Positions 1 through 9,382 of a DNA stretch of 64,000 nt are shown piece after piece. Every line of letters begins with the position of its first letter. Positions within the stretch are counted from its first letter, which is position 1. The stretch covers positions 37,501 to 101,500 of the forward strand of contig NC_090155.1 in assembly GCF_017916325.1 (NCBI RefSeq), given 5' to 3'. The notes under the pieces were generated by a model. It worked only from the letters and a program-made list of their open reading frames with translations, was not told where the DNA came from and searched no databases. This DNA is from Leishmania martiniquensis (taxonomy: Eukaryota; Euglenozoa; Kinetoplastea; Trypanosomatida; Trypanosomatidae). A program made the translations under genes and the position numbers.

Positions 1-19
1 CCGTCATGACGGGAAAGGG
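1..19. repeat. 19-bp dispersed repeat with palindromic core, copy 1
   Basis: The first 19 bases are identical to 18259-18277 in the same orientation, and both are followed (after a one-base difference in the G run) by CAA. The core CCGTCATGACGG is a perfect 12-bp palindrome. The match ends at the window edge, so more of the repeat may lie outside. Confidence 0.6.
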
Positions 20-548
20 GCAAAGATGCGAGCAGAAAAGTAACGGGAGGATATACATTACGTTCGGGCGGTTGTGCAGGCAAGTGGAGAGGCTTACGGA
101 GTGCACAGCAGCACTGCAAAAGACAAGTGAGGAGTGGCGGGAGCGAAGGGGGGCGACGATGGCCGCGCGGGTCCCTCTAAGAAGTCGGCTGGCCGTAATG
201 TTGGAGGGGGGAAGAAAAAGTGAGGTGCCCGCAGGCACAGCAGATGCGATGCGAGCGGGAGAGCGGAAGGGATCGCAAAAGGCGGTAAGAAATGAGAAGG
301 GGTGAGCTGTGAGAAGAGGCACAGCCGAGAGTCTGCCCAGTGAAGGAGTAGGCGCTGAGGTTCGAGTGTGTATGTGTGTACGTCTGTGTGCGAAAGTTCG
401 TGTGAGCCCACATGCGGCCTCGTTGACTCACAGCTTGTGAGTGCCTCTGTCACCGGCGTTCCTGCGGTGTTGTGGTGAGGCCAACAATGCCGCGCGATGT
501 TCTCGACCCTCCCAGCGAAGCGCAGTTCGTCAGCGTTTCAGCAAAGCT
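20..548. other. Non-coding stretch left of the gene relic
   Basis: No convincing reading frame is seen here on either strand. The short open frames have the low-complexity, Arg/Ser/His-rich look of translated intergenic DNA. It lies downstream (in transcription sense) of the gene relic and would be spacer or untranslated sequence of the leftward unit. Confidence 0.5.
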
Positions 549-1380
549 CTATACAGTCGCACAACTGCATTGTTGCCTTGTGTCGAGAACCACTATAGAG
601 GGCAGCGTTCTTTCGTTGCGGAATGTCCACAAGGCATTGACTCGAGAGGCAACGCGCACTGTTTCTATTGCGTTACTCGCCTCAGACGCTGTGTGCTTGA
701 CGTTGCAATCAGCCGCGAGGCTGAAGATGCCCTTCGTTGCGCAGCACACGCCCACCACCCACGCAACAGCAATGTACGTGAGAAGATGGAAGAGAATGTC
801 TGGCATACACGGGCGCGTGTGCCCGTATCCCGCCAATGCGCTCCCCCGCCAGGAGGGAGATAGCCTGAACTAGCTCAGGGCCGACGCCAAGGCCCACGTG
901 GCTCTGCGAGATCTCTGGCATGGTCGGGGTGATCGACGCCTTCAACGGGGCGCGCGTGCGCAGAGCTGCTCTCGCAGCCATGGAGCAACACGTAAAGGTG
1001 TCGCTTCTCTCCCACGGGAAGTAAATGCCACGCTGAGGAAAAGCCCCCCTTCCCCCTCTTTATACGAGGAGCTGACGATAGACCAATCTTTTGCCGCGCA
1101 CAGAGGCGTAGCCCATCTCGCGACCCATAGAGAGGGAGTTGGCATAGTCGAGCGAGTTGCCCCGCATCCGCACCTCGCCGCAGACCTTAGGACGGAGTGC
1201 GTCTGCGGCAGGCTGCTCAAGACCGCTGTAAAGCATGGCGTCTTGCCCTTTTATAAGCTTCGTGGCCGCCACATCGTTCACGGCCGTCGGCATCTCCTCT
1301 ATGCCGACCTTGCCACAGTGCGCTAATTTCAAAGGTATCGCTCATGTTTACGCTGGCGCAAGAGGCGATAGCGCACAGCA
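549..1380 (-). pseudogene. Frameshifted relic of an unidentified protein gene
   Basis: Coding-looking segments sit end to end on the minus strand but in changing frames. About 1380-1325 reads MLCAIASCAS..MSDTFEIS. 1330-1063 reads a well-behaved stretch ending ASVRGKRLVYRQLLV and then hits a TAA at 1062-1060. About 1060-960 is best continued in a second frame (YKEGEGGLF). 957-840 returns to the earlier frame (MPEISQSHVGLGVGPELVQ). 836-549 continues in a third (MPDILFHLLTYIAVAWVVG, a likely membrane helix). Third codon positions in these pieces are mostly G or C, as in real genes here. At least three frame changes are needed to read through, while every other gene in the window is intact, so assembly error is unlikely. 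I do not recognise the family. A short expressed gene with a different start cannot be excluded. Confidence 0.42.
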
Positions 1381-1400
1381 TCGGTAGGCGCTGGGGCTCA

Positions 1401-3613
1401 CGCGGAAACCTTCCCTGCATATGTGTGTGTGCGTGTGTGTGAAAGGGAGGTAAGGAGGACGCGGAGGCGTACGTCTCCCAAGCGACAGCATAGCCTCGCC
1501 GCATGCACACCTCTTGTCTTCGACGCCGAGGCGCCTGCCAATTCACGCGTCAATGAAGCAAATGTGCCAGCTGCTCGGCGAGGGCCGCAGAGCGCGCCTC
1601 TCTTTACTGGTGGAAAAAAGGCAGACCGGTGAGCAGAATTCACGTCTGCGCTCGCTCGAAAAGTGGGTGAGCAGTCATAATCTTTCCTCCTCCGGCAGTC
1701 GATCGAGCGCAGTAGTCCTGCTGCACTGGTACGCAGCAGAGAGCAGAGTAACTTTACCTGACTGAGACGGCAAGGCCGCGATGGGTACCGTAGACTCGAG
1801 GCGAAGGGCGAGGAACAAGTTCACCATGCTGCGTGGCCCGCGCGCCTGCGCCGCTTCTGCCCCTCCGAAGTTATCCATTAGCCGGTGCCTATGGGACCAC
1901 TAAGGCAGCCGATAAGAGCGCATATGCCAACCCCATCCGCAACGCGGTAGATTGTTGGCGTGCTTCTTTGGAAGAAGCCGTTATCGATGAGCGTATGGGG
2001 GCGGGGGGTAGAGGACGGAGCGTTGACGTCTACACTAACGCGTACACTTTTCCCCACCGCCAGCCACATGCCACCCCCGCTACTCTGCCATTCCGTAGAT
2101 GCGTCCAACAGCGTCACAGGCTCGTTGAGAGGGCGAAGAAAACGAAGGAGAGCTGCGACAGCAAAGCGGAGAGGGCAAAGGCCAGCTCTAAACGGAAACA
2201 GTGCCGCGTCGGTGAGATCGAGTGTCGCAGGCGAGCAAGGCGCATGCAATAAGAGGAGGGGGAGGAGGAGGGGAGCATACATAGACGCATATGCGCACAG
2301 ACACACACATAGAGAGACTCTGAGGTGAGGGGGAGAGGGGCGTCGAAGAGGAATCACTGAGCTCGACGGCAAACGACAGAAAGCTGTGGTGAAGCGGAAG
2401 TCGGCAAGCGGCGCGATGTTTTACGCTCCTTCACGCACACACACACCTCCCTTTCCCTCTCAGCGAGACACACGACACGGAGCAGTTTGTGCGTGGGACG
2501 GGTCGTGAAGAGGAGGCGTGCACGTGAGCGCAAATGTGTGGCAATGACGCCCCTCTGTCTGTCATCTCCCCCATCCACCCACCCGATGAGGAGGGCGAGT
2601 GACTTCAGTGTGCGTCAGTGCGGTGAGCCGTATGGTCTCCTCATACTTTTCGTTGCGTACCGCGGGAAGTGCGTGCGGCGTGGCGGCGTGCAGACCCGAC
2701 GCGTATGGGCGTATTGAAGAAGGGCCGCTGAGCACAAACCGGAAGAAAGAAAAGCGCAGCGGCTCAGTGTAGAGAAGCACGAAGCGAGCGACTGACGAGA
2801 CATGACACGCCCGCGTTGCGCGATAGAATCGGCAGGAAGAAAAAGAGAGACGCGGACAGACGGTGACTTCTCAAGAGAGGAAGGGAAAGCGGCGCTAGGG
2901 TCCATCTGCTTAGAGCACGGCACATGGCTGATGGCCGAGGCACCGTCAAAGGCGCTCAGAAGCACACAAGCGCGCCCAAGTTGATGAAAGGCTTCTCCTA
3001 TACATCCGAAGTAAGTGTGGGTCGATCAGCTTCATCTCGGAGGAAAAGAAGAGCGCGTTGACAAGGGCAGCACAAGCGTACCTACATGCATGAGTAGAGG
3101 TACATCTATATGTTTGAGGGTGCATGATCGAAGGAGGGAGAGAGAGGGCCTGCAGGCGCCCAGACAGGCAGTTTGGTAGGCGCTTTTAGCCCTGCCAGCC
3201 TTGCGCACGCATGTCTGTGAGTGTGTGTGTGTGTGCGTGTCTTTACTCCAGCAGCGTCCGTTTGCGACGCAAGCAGCGTCCACGATGGCGAAGCGAAGAG
3301 AACCCGAAGGGGGAGCGCCAAACTGACGCACCACGCTCGCTCGGGAAGACTCACAGATACATCTGCACGTGTGCTATGTACGCAGACCAAGCAGTGCCAC
3401 CTGGAGTGCACCCAGCCGCACACAAGTCTACATTGGCTACGCGCTGCCAACTCCCCACCCACTCGGCAATGCGAACGGCATCCGCGCTCGCAGACGGGCA
3501 AACAATGAACGAAACCAACAAAAAGAGAGAAAAGAGAAACGAATGGGCTTAGCAGCGCTCTGAGCAGCATTGGTTTGCAACGGTGGCGACTGCAGCTTTC
3601 GCAGGGGGTCGGA
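1401..3613. other. 2.2-kb intergenic / 3' UTR region with GT repeat
   Basis: No supported gene. In the leftward unit this holds the 3' UTR of the STAND NTPase gene and the upstream region of the relic. It contains purine- and pyrimidine-rich tracts and a (GT)7 run at 3221-3234. A CA-rich, pyrimidine-rich tract on the minus strand at about 1415-1460 could once have been the splice signal of the relic. Confidence 0.5.
3221..3234. repeat. (GT)7 microsatellite
   Basis: Uninterrupted GT dinucleotides in the intergenic region left of the STAND NTPase gene, flanked by imperfect TG-rich sequence. Confidence 0.9.
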
Positions 3614-5284
3614 TCACCTTACCCTCTTCGCCTCGACGTCCGCACGCTCAAGGGCGCGCCTGAGATCATCCGGAATGGCCAACTGCATCTCTGTCATGTA
3701 CTGCCCCTTGCACATGAGCAGCACAAAGATTGTCTGCCAGAGCATACGAATCTCCTCCCTCGCCAGCACGAGGTCCACCGAGGCCAGGCGCCCCTTCAAC
3801 ACCGCCACCGACTCCTCCACCAGCGATAGATTAGCCTTCGTCGCCGGCAAGTAAGGCGCGAGGCACCCGAGAATGAGCGCCGCCTCGGCGGAGCTCTTCC
3901 CGTGCACCATCACGCAGTCGTTCCACGCGCGCTGCAAGACCTCCTCGGTGCGGGGGTCTTTCAAGAAGTGAAGCAATCGGCCGCACTCCCGCAGCATTCG
4001 CACACTGTCTGCCGACAGTACACCCTTCCCCGCTACATGCTGCTCATAGACTTGCAGCCACAGCTGCGCCGCCACAGGCAAGTCTCGCGCCTCAACATGC
4101 GCGAGGAATATGGCACTGCGATCCATCGACGCCACCATCGCTGGCGTCAGTGCGGCCCCGCAGGCTGCAAAGTGCTGAGCCACTGTATAAGTGTGCCAGA
4201 CAAGATTGTAGGCAAAGCGGCTGCCCGTCCTGCTCCAGCGGCGAGGCCACAAGCTTAGCAGCGCGTCCGCCGCCTTCGTCAACACAGGTGCCTCTAGCGG
4301 CCCACGCAGCACCTTCGCAACGAGCGGGTGTAGCGCGAGCGCGCCTTCTTCCCATTTGGGCGAGAAGATCCCTAGTGTCGATGCGGTCACGGTGAAGTCA
4401 CCCGCCGCGTTGCCGATGATGGCACCCACCACAGCATCCGACATATCACTTGTGTGAAAGCAGCTCATGATGCGCAGCATTGTACGTGCGCCGGGGTACG
4501 TCTTCTCCAGTTCTTCGATGCTAATATCTAACAGTACTGAGAGGGCCGCAGAGATGCTGAGGGTGTTGTCGCGCCGCACACCCTTCTCCGTGAGTATGCG
4601 ACTCAGCTGCGCTGCACTACAGATGTCCGCTTTCATGAGTTGAGAGGCGACATGCATCAGCAAGGGCACAAAGCCCAGATTGTGAAACACCGCCTCCAGC
4701 TCCTGCGAAAGCGCCAGCTCAGGCAAGAACTGTTGGCTTGCCTGAGGCGAGAGAGCACACGGAGAAAGACACGCCATCTTCGTCGAGCTCGTCACATTTG
4801 CCGCGCTGGTCGTCATCAGCACGTATACGCTGGCGTGCTCCGGAATGAGCGTCAGAACCTCCTCAGGAGAGGTCACGTCGTCAAGAACCATTAGCACGTT
4901 CTTCTCCCTCCGCCCTTTCATCGCAGCAAAATAATGCTGCAACTGCGACTGAAGAGCGTGCTGCGCGTTGAACCACTGAATGCAAGAAAAACGCTGGCTG
5001 TGCTTCACTGTGTCGCAGAATTCCGCAGCGATGGCAGACTTGCCGATGCCGTCAACGCCAGCAAGCACTTGGTAATGCCGACCGCTTAGAAGGTTCTGCC
5101 ACAGCGTGCGCACTTCGGCCTTGCGGCCAACCGTGCGTGACGCTTGCACGGGCACCTGATAGAGGAGTGGGTGCGACTCCTCTGGCGTGCGCTCCGCGCT
5201 TGCCGCAAAGCTATTTGAGATGGTCTCACCAGTTGAAGCACCGCGAGCGGATGCCTCAGTGACGAAGCGAAAAAGACGACGCAT
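3614..5284 (-). CDS. STAND-family (NB-ARC-like) NTPase with helical C-terminus
   Basis: The 556-residue protein shows the motif order of STAND NTPases, the signalling ATPases that include NLR and APAF1-type switches. A GRKAEVRTL entry helix (53-61) is followed by Walker A GVDGIGKS (76-83), Walker B VLMVLDDV (130-137), a sensor-1-like VLMTTS (155-160), a GLPL-like LGFVPLLMH (203-211) and an MHD-like ALHPLV (317-322). The region after about 395 is helical and includes a TPR-like segment around HGKSSAEAALILGCLAPYL (461-479), which could bind a ligand or partner. The N-terminus MRRLFRFVTEASARG resembles a mitochondrial presequence. No effector domain is visible. The start is uncertain: a run of ten T (minus strand, 5312-5303) stops 18 nt before the ATG with no AG between them, so the acceptor may lie upstream of the T run. 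The family call is from motifs; the function is unknown. Confidence 0.8.
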   Translation of the reverse strand: MRRLFRFVTEASARGASTGETISNSFAASAERTPEESHPLLYQVPVQASRTVGRKAEVRTLWQNLLSGRHYQVLAGVDGIGKSAIAAEFCDTVKHSQRFSCIQWFNAQHALQSQLQHYFAAMKGRREKNVLMVLDDVTSPEEVLTLIPEHASVYVLMTTSAANVTSSTKMACLSPCALSPQASQQFLPELALSQELEAVFHNLGFVPLLMHVASQLMKADICSAAQLSRILTEKGVRRDNTLSISAALSVLLDISIEELEKTYPGARTMLRIMSCFHTSDMSDAVVGAIIGNAAGDFTVTASTLGIFSPKWEEGALALHPLVAKVLRGPLEAPVLTKAADALLSLWPRRWSRTGSRFAYNLVWHTYTVAQHFAACGAALTPAMVASMDRSAIFLAHVEARDLPVAAQLWLQVYEQHVAGKGVLSADSVRMLRECGRLLHFLKDPRTEEVLQRAWNDCVMVHGKSSAEAALILGCLAPYLPATKANLSLVEESVAVLKGRLASVDLVLAREEIRMLWQTIFVLLMCKGQYMTEMQLAIPDDLRRALERADVEAKRVR

Positions 5285-6295
5285 TGCCGCCGTTGTCCCC
5301 CCAAAAAAAAAACGGGTGAGGGGCGAGCAAGAGCAGCCGATGGGTGTGGGTCCTGTCCTTTGCCAACGTGATGCCCTTTCGGTTTGTTTTTTGCCGCGGG
5401 TGGCGCTTTCGCCTCTCGTCCAGCGCGGCTACGATGGGTGGGCAGGGGAGGAGGGGCACCTGAGTTCGAAGAGAAGAGGGAACAGAAAAAGATGCGAGGG
5501 AGCGCGCCAGGCGCCAGGCAAGAAGCTCACAGAAGAGCAGGAGATGCGGTGCGCGCTCTATGCAGGATGGCAGTGCTTAACAACGGCTGCAGACGCTCGC
5601 AGCGTCCGAGCGAGGTGAGCTACCGAAAGGTGCGAGATGAAAACGGCTGCCAATTTGGCTGCAGTGCACGTAAGAAAAGAAGGACAGGCCAGCCAGCGGT
5701 GACTTGGAGAGCTGCCAAAGCCCACCGACTCGCAGGTGTGCGGGTGCGTTCCGTTTAATTAGCATTTTTTTCCATTTATCCGTGCCCTAGTGGTGAGCCG
5801 TGATTGGGCGGCCAGCGTGCCAATCCTCATACTTCGCCTAGGCAGCACTGACAGCCTCTATGCTCACCACCGCAGACGTGTGAGGCGCCAGGGCGGCAAG
5901 CGCCCACCTCACACATCTCACGCCACTCCACCCCGACGCCTTGATTCTGAAAGAAGAGGGCAGGGGCAAGGAGAGCAGCGGAGGAAGTCGCGAAGGCGCG
6001 TGAGCGGCGGCGTAGGAGGAAACTGGTAGTGATATGCGCAGGGGGCTGGAAAGGGCATGGAGAGCTGAAGCAGGTGTCTGGCCACAAGAAGACAGCAACG
6101 ACTCTATCACCGCTTATCACACAATGCGCGAAAACACCCACGGACGTCGAGCGAGAACGGCTCGTGCGGTGAAGGAGCAGATAGGGCCCGCGCGCGAAAG
6201 AGAGGCAGACAGGCAGATACGCAGCTGTCTCAGGTGCGGGCGCCGCCAATGCCGAGCTACGCAGAGCAGAAACCCGATGCCAAAGGGAAAGGGCG
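5285..6295. other. Intergenic region between MORN and STAND genes
   Basis: No supported gene. It contains the 3' UTR of the MORN-repeat gene and the 5' region of the STAND NTPase gene. The minus strand has pyrimidine-rich sequence at about 5303-5335, including a T10 run, which is the likely trans-splicing tract. Confidence 0.5.
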
Positions 6296-7630
6296 CTACT
6301 TGGGCGGCGTGAATGCTTTCCACGGCGCGTTGCCGTCGATGTTCAGCCGCTGTGTCCCGTGCGCTGGGGAACCGAAGGACGCAGAAGGCCGTTTGAAGTC
6401 TTTCATGAAGCGCTCAAACTGCTCGTCGACACGCGCGGCAGAGACCTCCTCCGCGCCTGCCTGACGTCTAAACTGTATCTTTGCCATATTCTCATCCATC
6501 TCTCCGATGATGCAGTCGCGTGCAGCCGAAGCGACGGCGTCGAACTCCTTCGCCCTATCCGACAGCGCTTCCCTGGAGCGCTCCATGTCATGCATCTGCC
6601 GCTGTTGCGCTTGCAGCGCGGCCTCATTTTCGTGCGCGATGCTGCCCTCGTAGCCCAGATCCATCTTTGTGGGGAAGCGGCCGGTCGATCGAGCAACGGT
6701 GTCCGCATCCTCTGCGTAGCTGCGCTGCATGTCACGGTGCATCTGCGCCGCCTCCTTCATACGTGCGCTGCAGTAGCTGTTCAGCGTCACGCTCTCGTCG
6801 CCCTTCCCTGTCGAGCCACCAAGCACCTTGGCCTGCAGCTCATTATTGTTCTGCCAGTCAACAGTGCTCCCATGCTCATCCACGCACACACCACGAATCA
6901 GGGCGCCATTGTTCCAGATGCCGGTGAAAGTGAGGCGCGGCTCGTTGATCAGGTACGTCTGCGCGCCTTCGCCGTGAGCACGCCCGTGCTCGTTGAATTC
7001 TCCCTCGTAGGTGTACGTGGGCGTATACAGCGTGCCGCGACGGATTTGGCCATCGAGGAACTCGCCCACGTAGACGAACCCACCGTCGAGCTTCATCTTG
7101 CAGTCGGGGCCGTGTAGCTTGCCGTGGAAAAAGGTGCCCTCCTGCACAGCACCGGTGGCAAACACAAGCCTCCCTCTGCCGTGCGGCTGGTTGTCGGAGA
7201 ACTCGCCCTCGTACACAAAATCAGATTGGGTCAGCTTCCCCCGCACGAACGCCTCGTCGCTCAACGTCCCCTCAAAGACGATCTCCGTTGTCCCGTTCGG
7301 AATGCGCACCACGCCCTCGGCTATCTCATCACTCTTGAAGATACCCGCGTAGTGGGTGCCGTCGGCCAGCCACGCCTCACCACGCCCCTCACGCTGCCAA
7401 TGCGCGTTGAATTCGCCTCGATAGACATCCCCGTCCTCCTCCAGCTGACTCCCCGGCAGCGGGTAACCAGCAATCGGATCGTATGAGCCGCTGTAGACAC
7501 GGCCGTCAGGCAGGATAGTGATGCCTTTGAGCAGTAAGTTTGGGTTCTGCGGATTCAAATCACCCCTCAGAATGGTTCCGTTCGATAGTGTCACGCTGCA
7601 CAACAGCGCGCCTCCGAGACGACGGAGCAT
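6296..7630 (-). CDS. MORN-repeat protein
   Basis: The 444-residue protein consists, from about residue 15 to 280, of eight or nine degenerate MORN repeats. Typical units read DGRVYSGSY, DGDVYRGEF, DGTHYAGIF, DFVYEGEF, GGFVYVGEF and TYTYEGEF, spaced by the usual 20-25 residues. The last third is helical and charged, with likely coiled coil around 330-420, and ends NAPWKAFTPPK. MORN proteins in trypanosomatids are commonly cytoskeletal (flagellar pocket collar and hook complex, axoneme) or membrane-apposed scaffolds. This one is not the well-known short MORN1, because it has a long non-repeat C-terminus. The ATG start is preceded on the minus strand by a pyrimidine-rich tract (about 7785-7745) with an AG at 7744-7743. 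Family confident, location inferred. Confidence 0.88.
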   Translation of the reverse strand: MLRRLGGALLCSVTLSNGTILRGDLNPQNPNLLLKGITILPDGRVYSGSYDPIAGYPLPGSQLEEDGDVYRGEFNAHWQREGRGEAWLADGTHYAGIFKSDEIAEGVVRIPNGTTEIVFEGTLSDEAFVRGKLTQSDFVYEGEFSDNQPHGRGRLVFATGAVQEGTFFHGKLHGPDCKMKLDGGFVYVGEFLDGQIRRGTLYTPTYTYEGEFNEHGRAHGEGAQTYLINEPRLTFTGIWNNGALIRGVCVDEHGSTVDWQNNNELQAKVLGGSTGKGDESVTLNSYCSARMKEAAQMHRDMQRSYAEDADTVARSTGRFPTKMDLGYEGSIAHENEAALQAQQRQMHDMERSREALSDRAKEFDAVASAARDCIIGEMDENMAKIQFRRQAGAEEVSAARVDEQFERFMKDFKRPSASFGSPAHGTQRLNIDGNAPWKAFTPPK

Positions 7631-9382
7631 CGTGAGCAGAGGCGATGAGGGCAGGCAGCGAGTAAAAGCTCCGCAGTCGTGCCTCTGCGGCCAAAGATGA
7701 TGCTGCCTCTGATACGGTGCACTCGAAAAGAAGCCAGCAGAGCTCGGGGCAGGAATATGGGAGCCGAGAAGAGGAGGTAAGGGCCGAATCCGTTAAAGGA
7801 TGCGCCCTGACGCTGCGGCCTCCACGTGAAACCACGCACACGCACACGAAAGGGAAAAACTCGGCAACGGTAATGGCGCGAAGGGATGAGAAGCGTGTGA
7901 AGAAATTTTAGAGGAAGGGGGGTACAATGTGCAGTTGACCGGCGGACACAGATGGAGAGAGAGAAAGGGTGGGTAGAGAAGACTTCAAATAGATGAGGCG
8001 ATGCTCCCACCACCACCACCACCACCACCGTCATCGTCAGCGCGGTGGATCCGCGCGCGAGCACACACGCTGCGACAGATGAAGACAAAAGTCACTGCAA
8101 AGGCCAATCCACCGCGCATCTCGACAGCTGTTTGCTCACACCGTTGAAAATGACCCACAAGCAGCGTTACCACTCCCGCATATCGGTGTCGACCACGCCG
8201 TCCTTCCATGCGCTATGTGTCCACTCATTGTCTCTTGTTCGGCGCACGCGCGGTAAACTTCCTCATCGGCATAAGCCTTCCAAGAACGGCATGCGCGCCC
8301 TATCACACGCAGCGCCTCACCATCCCGAAACGGGGCAGGTGCACTACGGGCACTAAGCCACTACCCCAAGGGCGTGCAGGGGTACAACTCCCCCGGGGGA
8401 ACACATGAAGCGACTGCGCCGCAGTGCACATGCAGGCGACGACGCAGCATGCCGAACAGCCAATAGATCAAAATAAGGCACAAAGGCAAAACGCAGTCGC
8501 GTCTCGGCAGGTGGAAAGTGCGCAATGCAAATCGCGTCAAACTACATCGTCCACGCGCAACTCGCACAGATCTTCGGCATCGCACTGTGGGTTAGTGGCC
8601 ACCGCCAAGGCGACCGGCTCCTCCGGAGCGCCACTTCGACTATACATCCGCGTAAGAGCGAGTGCGTGAAAAGAGGAAAACAAAAAGAAGCGAATCGAAG
8701 ACTGCGCCAGAGGGGAGTCGAGCGCGGGTGCCGCCGTCGCACCAGCAGTCACCGAAGAAGAGCATCGGCAAAAGGCCGCCATGGAGGTGCCCCACTCCCT
8801 CTGCCCAGGGGCAGATCAGAAGACGTGCGTCGAGAGCCACCTCGCATATACCTCCGCTGCACTACAGAAATGTGGAGGAGCCGTTCCAGCCAACGCGGTT
8901 CGGTGTCGCGCAGAACAGTTTCCCTGCGCTGCCTACAACGCGTGCAATGGGCTATGGATGCGCTCCGCAGCACCGCAACGCAGCAAATTCCAAAGGAAAA
9001 GCAATCGAGCCATGCATACTGTTGTGGAGGCAACGAATCACTTCGCCGTGAGTGAGCGGTGCCAGTTTGCTCGCCGCCGCACGTCTCTGCTGAGCAACGC
9101 CAGCTCCCGACATAGCGGCCCGCACCGCTGACTTGCAACCACGTCAACGTGCAGGCGGCAGACTCTTCCGTCACTCATGCACTGAGCAACGCAGCGAATC
9201 ATCAGGCAGTGCGGTGACCAGCATCATGAAGGAAGAGCATCGAGCAACACTTCACAGCGAAGGCAGCCTCCACCGGCTGCGAGTCCATCGGAACGAGCGG
9301 GCGCCGCCGCCTGCATCTGCTGCAATGCATCGCTATCCGAGAAAAGCACACCTGCCACACATACATACACTGCTCATTACAG
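7631..9382. other. 1.75-kb intergenic / 3' UTR region
   Basis: No supported gene. It holds the 3' UTR of the PB1-module gene and the 5' region of the MORN gene. A CAC/CCA repeat lies at 8007-8029. The stretch 8800-9170 has several open frames, but their translations are Arg/Ser/Cys-rich with no family resemblance. 3' UTRs of this size in Leishmania often contain degenerate SIDER retroposons; I could not confirm one. Confidence 0.5.
8007..8029. repeat. (CCA/CAC)n microsatellite
   Basis: About seven uninterrupted CAC trinucleotides in an intergenic region. A similar tract recurs at 34917-34935. Confidence 0.9.

Noticed and set aside
8749..9174. 141-codon minus-strand frame in the 3' UTR region
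   Set aside because: Composition is unlike the real genes, no family match, no clear splice site just upstream.
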